Notes: generated from the sequence alone by a model not told the origin. A stretch of DNA of 64,000 nucleotides from Crotophaga sulcirostris (GCA_013397455.1 VYZB01000078.1:74723-138722), one strand, 5' to 3'. Counted from the stretch's first letter, positions 23,401 through 36,800 are shown. Program-made: numbers and translations.

Positions 23401-26040
23401 CAAGCGTGAATGTTATGCCAGGTCCTTAATGGAGTGGTGATATATCTGGATGTCTGCTCATGGTGGTCCACGCAAACGAAAAGACTGGTAATTGGAGAAA
23501 TTGCTCCAAAATCACTTATCCTGTAGTGTCTGACAAGCTGCAATCAGTCTCTGACATGTGCGTAAATCCCAATTTTTTGGATGTTATTTGACACTGGTGG
23601 TGAAGCTTTCTGGCTAACTGCTGTGCTGTTCATTTCAGAATTGGAAGTTAGGCTGTGCAGGGATGTAATTCAGGATACACCCCTCTGCCTACTCCCAGGC
23701 TCCAGCTTTCAGCTGTAGGTACTGGCATGGTGGCTAAGTATATTGAACTGCTAGCACACTAAAACTGAGACAGACTTACTTGCTTTCAAGATGCCAGAAA
23801 CCACATCAGACACACAAAAGAGTGAAACCACTGTGGAAAATGGGAATGGAGGCAGTACACGTTGCCTGAAGACAGGGACTTTCTCCACAAGCTTTGGGTG
23901 CGTTTTCAGATACAAAAATAAGCCTTTCTACATTTTTTTTTAAAGAGAGAAAAAAAGCGAACCACACAAATTTGTAAAAAAATATTCCAAATTATGAATA
24001 AAGTATGGCTTGATGCAAGACCTTTCTGTACAGAAGTCTCATTCAAAGTGTAAGATCTAGCATCCTGTCTTGTACCTACAGTTACTTTAATCACCTTGAT
24101 ATTTTGTGAACTGCCTTAAATTTGTGTCAGTTCACTAAATAACGGTGACATATTGAACTCCCAGACCGTGTGCCACTTGATGTAATAGGACTTTGGTGTT
24201 TCTGGGCAAAGATTTCATAGTCATACACCAGCTGCTCATGGAACAGCAAAATGTACAAGTGGCACCCTGGTGCTCAGCCTGGGCAAAGTTCAAACTTTAG
24301 ATGAGCACAAAGAACAAGAAGAGATCTCTGAGCTTAGATATTTCTGCAACATTGCATGGGAGACACTTCAAGGACCAAGCAAATGCTGGGCAAAGTCTAA
24401 AGCATGATCTATGATACCTTGTTCAACACACTTCTTTCAAAGTTGTGTTGTCCCCAGGGAGAAAAATCTTACTCATCCTCTTTTTTTCTCACTCTCCCAG
24501 ACATTTGAAGTCCCTTCCCTTCCCTTTCTTTCCCTGTCCAAAAACATTTATTATGACCTACAGTATCACTTGGTGATAGATCACCAGGTAGATTATCAAT
24601 CAACAAAACCCATGGTATTTCTTCACTGAAAAACAGTAGAGTGTATGGTGCAGAAATTGCAACAAAGTTTTATGATCAAAATGTCAACCTAAAGTATTAA
24701 TTATTTGCAAACAGTTTGTGGAAAATACCTTAAAAAAAGTAATTATGAAGCAAAAGAAAAATATGGAATTTGTAAGGACCTAGGTGTTTTCTTACGTGGC
24801 TGTTATATTAACAAAAAACTGTCAAAACTCAAAGCTCTCAATAAAAATTTCTCTTTTCAGAAGCTTTGAGTCTGATTTTCAGGTGTAATGTATGCAATTA
24901 ATTTTATTACTATGATATTTTAAAGAGATTTGATTTTCTCCATAGCTAGTGACTATTTTGTCAGGAGCAGACAGTGAATAAAAGAAAAGTCTGAACATGC
25001 TCTCTCACTCTCTATTCTACCAAGTAAAGCCCCATGCAGCAGGAGCGTACATCACTTTTGAGAGATGCAAACCTAGGCTGACCCAGTAACATACCAATCC
25101 CTAATGGAGTTATTCCAGATTTATGTCAGCACTATGGCAAATGGAATAAAGCCTGAAAACCGTAAGCAACATGCTGTCAGGCAGTCATTCTCCTAACTTG
25201 AGAACTACGGTCTGGAGGCCTCCTTTCAACACAGGGTGATGAGTATTGTGATAAAGTCTACAGTCTCCAGGCAGACCATCAGACTTGCTGCTCTCTGTCT
25301 TGAGCATATCTGCTAATCTGTCAGCCTAATTGTTTATATATAATATTTGACATATAAAACTGAAGAAATATAAATTTGTAATGAACACCCAAACCTTTTC
25401 TAAATCTACATTTAGAATCACTAGGTTTTGATTCTGAGTTCTTTTAGAATGAGCATATCACAAAAATTCAACGCTTTGGCATACGTTTAAGGAGACAACT
25501 CCATCTAGATGCAATAGAAATTATGTATAGATCTCCCAGGACACATTAACCACAGTTACAGTATATGCAAACATGCTTCCCTTACAGGAAGACAAGAATA
25601 TTATTCCTTTGGGATGATTTCTGTCTTACTGAGGTTCAATTTGTACCAGTGTGTCAATTTGCTTGATACAGGACAAAATGATTAATTTGAGACCTTCCCT
25701 TTGCTTTTGTGACAATCTGCGTTGGTGGATTTGACTGGAGGCAGGGTTTCTATCTCTGTATTTGGCTTCTATACCCAGCCTTATATAGTAATGCTCTTGC
25801 CTGCCTGTTTATTTATACAGTGTGTCCCATTATGGCTTTTTATAATAAAAACCAACTTTCCTGGCATTTTCTTTGCTGTACCTGGAGTAGGAACAATGGG
25901 TTGATCCTGAGTTTTCTCCCATCAGTTTTGCACTCACAGAAGGCTACTCTAGTTGGATTGATACCTGGCTTTCAGTACTCTATGTCAACTGGGACTACAA
26001 TCCCAGTCCTTTCATTTCCATACACATATATTCTGGGCGT

Positions 26041-26098
26041 GTTGGGGTTTTTTTTTGGTCGTTTTTGTTTGTTTGTTTGTGGTTTTTTTAAGCATGTG
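26041..26098. repeat. T-rich and (GTTT)n tract
   Basis: A T run is followed by three or more GTTT units and another T run. It is simple sequence that accounts for the odd Phe/Cys/Gly-rich end of the open frame crossing it. Confidence 0.75.
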
Positions 26099-29000
26099 AC
26101 TGTTTTACTTAGGAAGGACACTGAAATCGTGAAAAAATTAATCTGCAATAATATACTGGTTTAAAGAAACTGAAAATTAATGGCAAGTGACACACATTTT
26201 TTTTCAGGTTTTCTACAGTAATGAACTTTAGGACAGGCAAGCAGAACAATGATTCTTGATTGTGTGAAGTGTGCTAATGTTTGTTATTCATCGAAAGATA
26301 ATCAGTGTATTTGCAGCTGAAGTTGTGTCTCATTAAATATTACTTGATGGGTAATACAGAAAACTAGAAGAAACATCAGAAGCATCAATTTTGTTAAATG
26401 GGAACAGAAGCATAAACATGATCCCTTTCTGTAATTCCTTTGAAAATGATATGCATCTAAGCAAACACGCATATTATTGAAACATTTCCTCTAGGTATAT
26501 TCCACTCTCCTTGATGTGTTTTGGGACAATACCAGCATCTACTGCTATTTCACCATGCTTCTTTTCCTCTCTTTCACCCAGTCTGTGGACTGGATTGCCT
26601 TTTCTTTTGGATGAACAGAGATGGGCAGCCTGCTTTTGAAGCCCATCAGTTCTGCTCTCTCAGGATTTGCCAGTGGAGGTTTGAGAGATTGCGACACTAG
26701 AACTTTCCACTGCCTGACCTGAGAGTCAGTCCTGCCAACAGAGTGCTGTTGTTATTAAGACATAGATTTGAATGGTGTCTCCTTCTTCTCTGACTGTGCT
26801 GTCTGCCTTCCAACCCATAAGCCAAATTTCTTGGAAAGGTCAAGCACTTGGAAAGATCAGGTGCAGTCTGTAGGAAAGCACTGGATGCATGACAGGTCAT
26901 GAGTGTGGACTGCTCCAAACTGAGGATGATGTGCAGCCCATCCCTCTTTTTTCCTAAGGGGGTTCATCAACCATCAGCTATCAGAGGAAAGCTAGATGTC
27001 AATTCTTCCTTTTAGGTAGATTCAGGACAGTCAATGTGGAGGTCTCTAGTCACCACGAGAGTGGAGCTTACAGGATCTGCTGTGTACGTAGGCACCTACA
27101 ACGCCTTAAGAGCCCAAACAGTTGGATGTACTTCTGTGGCTATCTCTTTCTTTGTAGCACCAAAATTCTACCTGAACTACCCTTTCAGGGCCATTCCAGG
27201 AAGTTCTTTGTGACCTCAAAGTTTGTGCCCTGAGGGTTAACTGGGAGAGACATCTCACTACAACTCTATGACTTGTTTTAACCACCTATCTGTCCCTTCT
27301 ATATAAATGCTGGATTGTTCTACAAATAGCCAGGAACTCTACAAATGCATTGACTAGAAGGCATTTACAGAAGCTAATCCCTGAAGGAAGATTTTGCTGT
27401 ATTCAGCAGAATGACGTCCTCCCTGACTGCCATAATTCTCAGTACTGGTTTTATTGCTAGGGAAATTTAGATAATCAAACACAGTTTTACAATGGTCGTA
27501 TGTCTGGAATTTTGAGTAACGAAGCGCAGAGAGGTAAAACATGAAACACACTATAACAGTAGGGATCCTTCTCAGCTGCTCCAATGTCTCAGCAACACCA
27601 TGTGGACAATTAGTTCACTTCTGCCATGTGGCTACAACCAACATGTGCTCCTGCTGTTAGAGATGACTAGCAGACCAATCATTCTCCATTGTTGTGTCCC
27701 TTCCTTGCCTAGGTGGAATGACTCAGCCTTGTTCTTCTCTTCATCATAATTCTTCTGACTGTGCACTAGGACATCACACAGAACTGCACAAAGTTAGGCC
27801 ATTCTGCCCCCACCCCTCCCACCACCTCCTCAGTTAAGTCTTTTGATTAGTATTTCAGTTGTATATCTCAGTGGGAGCATCCCTGGCTGTGCTTCTTCAT
27901 TATACTCTCCTTGCAATGTACCAGGTAAATAGTGTGTAATGAGACATATTAATTGTATAAGCACACTCTAGAGACTAATAATATTTAGCCAGCTCCAAGC
28001 TTTCCATAAAGTCTACATGTGTCCTGGAGAACAAAAGAGAGTTTTGAGGATGTGCTTGTCAAGACAGCACATTTCCATCCTTCCCTTCCTGCACATACCC
28101 ACATATGCATATCCACACATCACTAAATTAAGAGAAGCCCTGGGGCATGATGTGACAGCTGCCAAGGTCTGGCCTGCAGACCTAAATATGATAATACTTT
28201 GCCCAAGCCTTACCATACCTACAGTCTTAGACAAATGATTGTGTTTTCTCTAGTATAAGCCATTGTGGAAGACACTGGAGTTACATGGCAAGAACATGAA
28301 ATCAGAATCAGGCCCAAACTTTTAAGATTTGCTCTGAATTTCCTGGCTTTTGTGGTTAGAATCCAGACTCTTAACATTATTTTAACATAGGTTTTGCATT
28401 TATATTTATAAACACAGAGTACTGCTGCCTATTTGAGTTTAGAATAGATTGTGGTATAAACATATTTCCTCTTTACACATTCTAATCAGTGCACAATGGA
28501 TTGCTTTATGTAAAACATATCACAGTCTTTGCTTCTCTGCATGTGCTCGCATGCACATATAGCTTAAATTAACTAACTTAATATTCTCATGATGTGTTCA
28601 AAGAGGCGATCCGTGAATGAGGTAGGGAAAGATGGTCTTGCAGTTCCTATTTTGGAGTATGAGATTAAACACTGTATTTAGAGAAACATTTAATGACTAT
28701 TCATTTTAACAGACTTTTGGTTGATGACTTATTTATAATTTCATCAACCAGACACTTCCCTTGACAGAGTATGCTTTGGCTCACTGTTGCTCCTGACAGC
28801 TCTGTAGAAAAATCTATAGTAAATGTGTCCTTTGGAAAATTAGCCAAACACCATTCCAATGCGATGACTCTGTAGGCGATAAGATGAAAATGATTAGTTA
28901 CAGTTCATTGAATATTGGCCCCAAACCTTTTCAAAACTACTGCTTGGCATAATCCCTGAGAAGGTGTTTTGGCTTCTTTCACAATGTAGCCGAAATGCAG

Positions 29001-29311
29001 TTGAAATCAAAGCTTGAGTTTTCTTTAAAGGGTGAATCAATAAAAAATTTGGGACTGAATTTTGCCAGTATTGTATACAAAGTCTATTCTGATTCTGCAA
29101 GATATTTTGCTTAACTTGGAGCATGTGAATGTACTTTTTAGAGATTAATCACACATTCATGCTCTTGTAGTAAGAATTTTTGTTTGCTGGCCTTGAGCAG
29201 TAACTTTCAGTGCAAATGCACAAACAGCAGCAGTAATAACAACAACAAAACCACCTAATTCCCATATGGCATTGTCATGTAGAGTTATCAAAGGATTTGG
29301 CAAGGGAAGCC

Positions 29312-29466
29312 TGTTGTCATTACACCCATTTTAAGGAGAGAACATAGAAACAGAGTTTCCAAGACACTATGAGGTGTCTTGTCCAAAATCACCCTTCCAA
29401 CTGGAGAGGCAGAACTGAGGTTCCTTTAACTTCACACCATTTCAAGACACTTTACTCCAGTCTTGC
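29312..29466 (-). mobile_element. MIR-like ancient SINE fragment
   Basis: Read on the plus strand, the order of words matches the reverse complement of the MIR core. There is an ACCCATTTTAAGGAGAGAA-type section, then an 'aacagag...' section, a TTGTCCAAAATCACCC section, and a GGCAGAACTGAGG section. MIR elements are core-SINEs that predate the bird-mammal split. The divergence is high, as expected for that age. Confidence 0.65.
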
Positions 29467-30609
29467 TTCATTTGAGGTTCCTGTGAGATGTAAGAAGTAT
29501 GTTATTTACTGAGCACAATCAGGCAGATTGGAATAGTGAGATCTGTAGCTGTGCCACCTTCTACGATACATGAAAGATGGCAGGATTGTGCAGTGCCGAT
29601 TTCAGGCACTGTGATGCTCCCAGGGAGAGCAGTGGAAGAACATAAATTCAATATTCTGTTGTCCTTTTTCAAAAAAGAGAAAAAATCCAGAGGTTTGTGA
29701 CACAGTATTTACTTACGAGCTCTGCTGGGTGCCCGTTCCAAGCTGCATCTAGCCACAGGGTATTTGAAAGCCCAAAAAGAACCGCAAAACCTTTCCATTT
29801 CACTAAAGATGAAACAGTGAACCACAGTGTTGGCTATTGAGCAATGCAGCTTGCTGCTCAGCTCTGCATTTCCTCCTGGAACCATTTCTTGAGTCTCTGC
29901 CACTACCTGTGACGGCTCAGCACGACCCTAGGCTGAGGGGCAGAATCGCAGTGCCCTGGGCTGCACTTTTAACAAATGGAGGCTGCTGTGGGCATTTGTG
30001 TTTTCCACTGCTTCTTTCAGCAGCATTAATCCTGATGCGTTCATCTGCAGATCAGCAGCAGCATGAAGGGATTGGGACTGTGTTATTCTCTTGGCACATT
30101 TCCAACTCAGCCTTGGGTGACCAGGTGGCCTTAGGGACACAGTGCTGCTTTAAGCACAGTGCAAAGGGGGAAAAGTGATGTTACGGAGGACTTCACTCCC
30201 CTTTAAATTTGTCTATCAGGATAACATTGCACTGTCCTGCTGACTTGTGGAAGACTGTGAAGATATGTAATTTTTTGTCTAAAGTGGAGGAAAGATGTGA
30301 TTTCCCAAGGAGTGGTTGACATGAAAGTTTGCATTATGGTACTTGTGCTTTTAAGCACTTACTTTGTTATATATGACAGTATGCTTTTTTATAAAATGCT
30401 CCAAGGTTTTGTAATAGCTGCACACCATAACACCTCAGTTTATAAAACTTGCAGCACAATTTAGGTATATGTAGGTCCATCTGCTCAGATTCTGAATTAT
30501 TAGACAAGAGAATTTAGATCTTTCACTGACAATGTTATCTTAGACCTTCACAGAAGCTTTTACGAAGATATGTCAAACTTTGTTCGAACAGAGGTATCTG
30601 CTATTAGCC

Positions 30610-30700
30610 TCACTTTTCATATTCCAGTCTAATGGGGTTTGTCAGAAATCACTGCCTAAGTCAGCTGAAGAGCTGGGGTGAAACCTCTGTCTTCTCACCC
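30610..30700 (-). mobile_element. MIR-like fragment, weak
   Basis: A shorter and more worn match to the same MIR-type order: a CCTCACTTTTCAT section, then AAATCACTGCCTAAGTCAG, AGAGCTGGGGTGAAACC and a CTTCTCAC end. It lies just outside the LTR that begins at 30912. This could be chance resemblance or another core-SINE. Confidence 0.4.
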
Positions 30701-30906
30701 TCGACATGAAAAATTATGCTCAAGTCAGCTATCAAACTCAAACGGGTTTTAATGAATATAAATGGAATCCTTAAACCCTCTTAATACATTTCAGTATGTT
30801 AGCTGTAAGTCTCAGTAGTAAACTTCCAAGTGGGAAACTGCTGCATGTGAAAAAAAGGCAATAGAATTCCTCTCTGTCCTCTCTATGTCTGGAAGTAAAG
30901 GGGTAT

Positions 30907-30911
30907 ACATA
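30907..30911. repeat. Target-site duplication, left copy (ACATA)
   Basis: Five bases, ACATA, directly abut the TG end of the LTR and recur exactly at 31640-31644. Five-base duplications are usual for ERVL-type (class III) avian elements and some others. Confidence 0.85.
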
Positions 30912-31056
30912 TGTCAAGCTTTAGCCCCGACCTGGCTAAATTTTCGGCAGCTAAAATCATGCAGTTGGGCTCCCAAATTCCATCCCCTCACCCCCAGAGA
31001 AAGGGTGAGAAAAATGAGAGGAAAAAGGCTTGCAAGTTGGAAACTAAAACTACAGC

Positions 31057-31062
31057 TTTAAT
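31057..31062 (-). terminator. LTR polyadenylation signal ATTAAA
   Basis: ATTAAA on the minus strand about 290 bases after the TATA box, inside the LTR. It is the common variant of AATAAA and would mark the R/U5 side. Confidence 0.6.
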
Positions 31063-31344
31063 GAAACGATGATAATAATAGCAATAATGATGAAAAAAAT
31101 TAGATAGTAATGAAATATGTACAAAGAACTGAGATTACACCCCCACCCCGCCCCTCGATCCCTATACGCCACCACAAATGCTGCAGAGCAGACATGGGGG
31201 AATGGGTCCACAGTTAGGAGGGAGCTGAACCCAGGAACTGGATTCAGGGATGCACGCATCCAGGGCCAGAAGCAATCAGACAAATGAGGTCCTCACTGGA
31301 TGTCAGCCATCGCAGAAGAGAGCGAGACCCTCGTGATCTCTCAG

Positions 31345-31351
31345 TTTTATA
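31345..31351 (-). promoter_or_regulatory. LTR TATA box
   Basis: TATAAAA on the minus strand, within a GC-balanced section of the LTR and followed downstream by a polyadenylation signal. Its position within a complete LTR makes it a credible relic or active promoter element. Confidence 0.7.
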
Positions 31352-31639
31352 CCGAGTACAACGTATATGGGATGCAATACCCTGTTGGTCAGTTTGGGGT
31401 CACCTGTCCTGTACACCCCGCCCTGCAGGTGCAGCTTTTTTTCACTAGCTTGAGGATGGCCTTGGTTACTAGAGGAACAGGTATAAACATTGGCCTTTCT
31501 GCATAGCAGTGTCCCATGGTATCACTTCTAGAAAGAAACTGTTTGAAAAACATGCAGTTAGCTTTTAGAAAAAATGAAGTTACTTTAGACTAAGGCCGAG
31601 ACAGGGTCAGACTCACCCCAATTAACTCAAACCATAACA

Positions 31640-31644
31640 ACATA
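31640..31644. repeat. Target-site duplication, right copy (ACATA)
   Basis: Exact match to 30907-30911, adjoining the other end of the LTR. Confidence 0.85.
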
Positions 31645-33792
31645 GATCTACTAGATGAAAAGTACCTTGCAGATCAAACATTTTATTAGTAAAAGATATA
31701 TTATTCTCTCTTGGTAATTGACAAATACAATGAACACTTCACGTTTGATACCTGGCTTTCCTTTTCCAAGGTTAGTTGCAAAACAAAATGTGAATAATTT
31801 CTCTTTTTTTTTTTTACTTTCACATGCACTCAGCTAAATCCTGTTCTCAGAGCTGTACATCATGCTGGTCCCCACTTATGCAGAGAACAGGATTTGACTT
31901 CTCTTGCTCTCCAAAACTTAATCAGGGATTTCAGCATTATATGCAGGTCTGCCAAATTGTATCCCTGATGAGAAACATGATCAACCACAGACTCCTCTCT
32001 TGCAGTTCATGTGTCCCTCTCACTTGTATGCCAGAGGTGGAGATCTGTGCCCCCACTGGATCCTGGAGGGCTGAGAATGCAATGTCTTGGTCTGTCTGAT
32101 GGAGTGGATCATCAGATGCTGTGGATATGACTGGAGGTTTGCTTCATTCTCCTTCACGGATTTCATATGGTATCTCACTGTATCAAACAGTTTTGGCTAT
32201 GCAGCCTCTTATTTAGACTGGATCAGAAAAGGCAGGCTAAGTGGGAAGCTTTTTAAATTGCATCCCTCACCAGTCCCTTCCCATCAGGGGAAAAAAGGCC
32301 TTTGTAACAGATACACTGTATATACCTGTGTCTGTTCCTTCCCAGTGCTGGAGTAGTAATTACTTTAAACCGGGGATGAAAGCTGAGTGACTGTGCCAAA
32401 GAATCTCCAAGAGACGCCTGTTTTATTTCTAGAATAATTTAAACAAAATATCATAAAAACTCAAATTAACACCAGATTCCAGTGCTCAATGCAGTCTGTT
32501 AGGATGCTGAAGGCCTCAGAATATCACAAACCTTGCATGGGTGACTGTAATAAGTAAATAATATTGTAAGAAGAGACCATACCTCTGCCATTTAATGATG
32601 CAGAGTTGCTTCACAAAGGTAGAAAGTAACAGCAATTTGAGAAAGTCCTTAATATGGTGAAATGAACTTAATTACCCTTAGCTGGTTTCTCGAACACGCA
32701 GCTCCGTGGAACTAAATGGTTTGGAAGAGAAGAGACCAATGTTACATTCCCATCTAGATTTTCCCTCAGCTTGCCCATGGAAAGTAGCCCAAGATTTCTT
32801 TGGAGCGTAGGCAGGGTTGAAATGCTGACCATGGGTAGACAGTTGGGCCTGTCTGGGGACAGGTGGCTTCTGCCACAGTAAGGTTGGCGGACAAGGGAAG
32901 CAAGCCTTGAAGATCTCAGGTGGCTGATTTTGTCGCTTTTGAGGGAGGTGAGGAGGTAAGGGAACAGGAAAGGGTGCTTTTGCAAAGAGCTCACCACCAC
33001 CCCTGGTCCATGCCAAACATTCCCACTGCAACAAACACAGCAGGAAGCCCACCTTTCCTGGATTCTTAAATCACTAGTGTAAACAGCTTAGTGGAGGCCA
33101 CTTTCTCTCCCAAAGGAGCCTTCTGCAGTGGGCAGCTGCCTCTTTGCCTATTCTGAGCATTAATGAATTACTGTTTCTATCCAGAAGTATAGATTTTTTT
33201 TTTTCCGGGAACATGTGGGACACAGAGTCTCCAGTTCAGTTTCTAGCTGTGTGCAACTCTTCTGTCGTTCTTCTGCTGGTGAAATATTCCACAACATGTT
33301 ATTGAATATAGTGTTTCAAACAGACCCAAGAAGAAAAGCCTTGATCATTTCATTAGCAATAGGATGAGTTGTACAAAAATGTAATTCCATCACTAAGTTA
33401 AAATTGTGGCACTATATATCAAAGAATTTCTATGGGTCAAAAAAAGACCATACAAGCCATTAAAATCTTGGTTTGTAAGCCTTGAAAAACTGTGTTTCAC
33501 ATGTTATCGTTGGGGTTCTTGTAGTTTATTTACTTAGTTGTAACTCCAACCCTCTGGGACGGTTGGTTTTTTCTTTTTTTTTTTTTGACAGGCACTCATC
33601 TGAAGGGTCAGTCTTGTTCTGAATGTGGCTGATTTGTGTAAAAACGTTTCAGTCAGTTTTTATGTGGAAATTGACCTCTCATTTGTGTTGGCTTTTTGCA
33701 CATAGATTTAGCAAAAGCAGGCCTTGGCTTTGTTTTCCTGCAGAGTCCCGAGCTTTTCTTTTTATCTGGCTTATCTTTGCATACTTGTCTTT
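31645..33792. other. Non-coding block; GC-richer patch at 32680-33060
   Basis: No supported gene. At 32678-33052 two long reverse-strand frames overlap (124 and 110 codons). The first is proline-rich at its centre. Neither shows a domain, and there are no clear splice-bounded exon edges, so I do not call a gene. T runs occur at about 31805-31815 and 33575-33587. Confidence 0.4.
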
Positions 33793-33888
33793 TGGAGCTG
33801 CAAGCTCCTTGGGGCAGGGGTTGCATTCACAGTGTTTAATGTGCCTTGCACAAATGGAGTCCTGAGCTTAGGCTCACAAATGTTGGCT
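33793..33888 (+). mobile_element. Ancient L2/CR1-L3-like 3' tail fragment
   Basis: The order of words matches a widespread amniote LINE/SINE 3' end: GAGCTGCAAGCTCCTTGGGG, then CAGGGGTTGCATTCAC, GTGCCTTGCACAAATGGAGT and CCTGAGCTTAGGC. Very similar wording occurs in the 3' tails of L2-type LINEs and the SINEs that use them. Roughly 95 bases survive. Confidence 0.6.
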
Positions 33889-36800
33889 GAAAGTTTATAT
33901 GAAGAACCAAGTCTATCTGATCCAGCTCATTGCAGAAGCTGATCCTTAAAGTCTAATCTAGCCCATTTTACCTACAGACTTGCGTGTTTAGTGACCATTA
34001 TAGAATGAAAAGGGGAACGCGATCTGAGGAAAACAAAATGTCAATAGGTAGCATTTGGTCTGCAGAAAATGTGCTGCTTAAATGAATCTTTCTTTTTTTT
34101 TTTATTATAGTTCTACAAAAGGTGCTAGTGTTTGTTAGGACAATAAACTTGTCACATTGAATTATAGTAGTAAAAAAAGCACAGATGCATACAGAGCCAA
34201 AACCAAACCTCAGAGTGTTTTAATTAATTAGCTCAACAACTCATGTTTTTAAGAAATAAGGAAGATGGAAAATTAGGAAATGGAATGGAGTCTTAACGTG
34301 AGTGGAAGCTACACGAATCTGAATGAATCCAAATATCATTTATAGGGCAAGAAAAAAACCCTGTGTTCATTGCCAGACATTAAATCTTGTTTATCCTTCC
34401 TTAAACTAACCAGAAACATATTGTGTTTGAGTACTGTTTAACAACTGAGATGCTGCGGTTGTGCTGTAACTCTCCTCTGCTGCTTTTATCTTCTCTGAAA
34501 AGGGAGTGTGACTGCCAGGCTTGGAGCCTGGCTCTCCCTGCTTCTAACCCTTCGATGTGGGAAGCTCAAAGTAATTCTGCCTGTGGCCCCCGCTCAGGAG
34601 AACATCAGCCTTCAGGCTGAAGAACATCCTGATCCCCATCCCCCCCCTGTGCTTTTTTTTTGTTGTTGTTGTTGTTAGAAGGCTGTGAGCCCTTGTCTAC
34701 AAGATATGAGTACCTTTGTTTAGAACACTGATATCTATGTCATAAGTAAAGATTATGCTTTCGTAAGGAAGGATTTGCAAGTTTTCCTTTCCTTGCTGTA
34801 CAGGGCTTTCTTTGTATATTTTTTTGTATTACTATAGAAAACTGCACGTGTACAACTACATTTGGATGCCAGCTGACAAGTAGGTAGTTCAAACCTATAG
34901 ACCCCAACATTTGGGACTAATGCACATGGCCTAATATATTGCGATAATGTTTTATTTCAGGTGTTGCTAGTTGCATAAAAGAGACACTCATCTCCTTGAT
35001 TGACTTTGGAGGAGCAATAAACAGAATGTGCAAAGCTGACTGGTAATCGGTTCGTGATTAAGAAAGCAGACAGCTTTCTGAGCTGGTTCAGGGAATTGGA
35101 GAAGTCTTTAATATTTAGAAGAAAAGCTAGGGGCTCCAAAAAGAAAGTGAGCAAAATACATGACTGCAAAGACAGGGACACAAGGGGCATAAAGCTTGTT
35201 TTGTATTCCCTTGGTTTTAAGGCTGACTTGCACAGTCACAGCTCCTATAAATCAGAGCAGCTGGTGGGAGACTCTGTTTTACACCAGTGTGTGTAATGGC
35301 TACCTCTGCTCCAGCACCAGCTCATGACCTGTGCCCTCACAAATGGCATGACCCTGTAGCCTTTTTGTTGGCTGTGTGCCAGAGCCATTAAACTAGCACC
35401 TTGCATGATAGTCTTGGTCTCCTTTCCACTACATGTGAGGAAAGAGTCCTGTTCACTCGTACTGGTAAAATGGACAAATTATTCATGGTACAACAAAGGT
35501 TCCCCGCGTACTCACCAGGCACTTCCTTGTTAGCATTTCCCTGCAGGGTTCAGTCAGCCTATGTGCAGGTCCAAAAGGCAGCGGTTTCGTCTAGGCAAAC
35601 CTTTTGGAAATGGGCTACCTGATTAGAGAAGGGTTGGCTATTTCTTCTTTCTTTCCCTCCAAGCCGCAAGTAAGTTTCAGTCTTGTAAAAGACCCCTGCC
35701 TACATAAAAACCTACAAAGTCCTTTATCAGACCAAGGAAAAGGACTATATATGCTGACAGGATGAGAGGGAAAGATCAATATCTTAAAAAATATTTTAAA
35801 AAAATCTATTCCCAAAAATTTCCTTCTGGGCTATCAGATCCCATCCATAATGGTTTAGTGTTTACCCTTTCTTTAGTGTTCAGGTCCCTTGCTATTCTAA
35901 CAAACTGCATATTAGAAAAAGAGATGTTATTTTATCAAATTAAATATTACTGTTGCAGCCTAAAGTTTTTGCCTGGATTGTAAATTCGAAAAAAGATTTT
36001 AGATCACTAGCTGAGGTTTGCTGGATATAGCTTCTACCAGCAGCATATGGGAGGACCTGCATTCTTTTCACTTTAGCTTCGTCAGCTTGGGAGTCCTGCT
36101 AAGCCACGTGAGAGACATGTCATTGGGATTTGACTAGGAAGCAGAAATCGAAAGAGGTACGAAAACTGCAGATTCATAGCTCAGTAATGGGCAGACCCTG
36201 TGGTCACATTTTACCATTTAACATTCCTGCTGAAGGAGAGGGATACTACTGTTCTAAAGAACAAAGATACTAAGTGCAGACAAATGTTAGTAGTCCTTAT
36301 ACTGGCATTCTTTTCCACTAGCACAGACATATATATTGAAATAAAAGCAAATAGGTTTTGCAGTGTGGGTACTCCTTGTATACTTCAACAACTCCATCAA
36401 TTACCTCTGAAATACAACCAATATTGAACTGGAACGTAGCAACTGTTTTAACAAAATACAGCAATGCTACGTAAGTCAGGGCATGAAATTAAGAAATATA
36501 TCATATTTATGTATAAATATTTGAAAAATTGTACGTGGGCAAGTTGCAATCACTTTAACAGGTAAATTGAGTTAAGAATCTGGGTTTGGGGCACTGTGTT
36601 CCAAGGAGTTAAATGATCACAAGCAGTTTGCATTTCATGTTCAAGTCTTTGTCGTACTGACAGTCCATCTTAATCAGTGTCATGAATATCCCTTTTTATC
36701 CTATTGAAGTATTAACTCAGTACTGTTTTTGAAGGATTATGCTTTCTGAAGAATTAGACCAGACTGGAGTAAAATTTTGAGCAGTATTTAGGGCTATGCA

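Larger units (their letters stand above)
18571..29311. other. Long non-coding block, nothing firmly recognised
   Basis: About 10.7 kb without a supported gene. It contains an imperfect TG-repeat (23367-23400), a T/GTTT-rich tract (26041-26098), and a stretch at 25090-25150 that resembles worn ancient amniote repeat sequence. The longest open frame, 25709-26164 (151 codons, +), runs into the GTTT tract and has no domain. The frame 21598-21981 (reverse, 127 codons) also has no recognisable features. Confidence 0.45.
30912..31639 (-). mobile_element. Solo LTR of an endogenous retrovirus, 728 bases
   Basis: The element runs from TGTTAT (minus-strand start at 31639) to TTGACA (minus-strand end at 30912), with canonical TG...CA ends and perfect 5-base flanking repeats. 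On the minus strand it shows U3, a TATAAAA box (31351-31345), then an ATTAAA polyadenylation signal (31062-31057) and a U5 of about 145 bases. The TATA-to-signal distance of almost 290 bases implies a long R region. No gag, pol or env sequence flanks it, so it is a solo LTR, normally left when two LTRs of a provirus recombine. The last bases (GTCGGGGCTAAAGCTTGACA) resemble the ends of common avian ERV LTRs. The 5-base duplication favours an ERVL-type origin; I did not compare it with a library. Confidence 0.88.

Noticed and set aside
25090..25150. Stretch around CTAATGGAGTTATTCCAGAT recalling an ancient amniote repeat
   Set aside because: A single short match; could be chance.
25709..26164. 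151-codon open frame on the plus strand
   Set aside because: No recognisable domain; the C-terminal part is produced by the T/GTTT simple repeat, and a second frame overlaps it.
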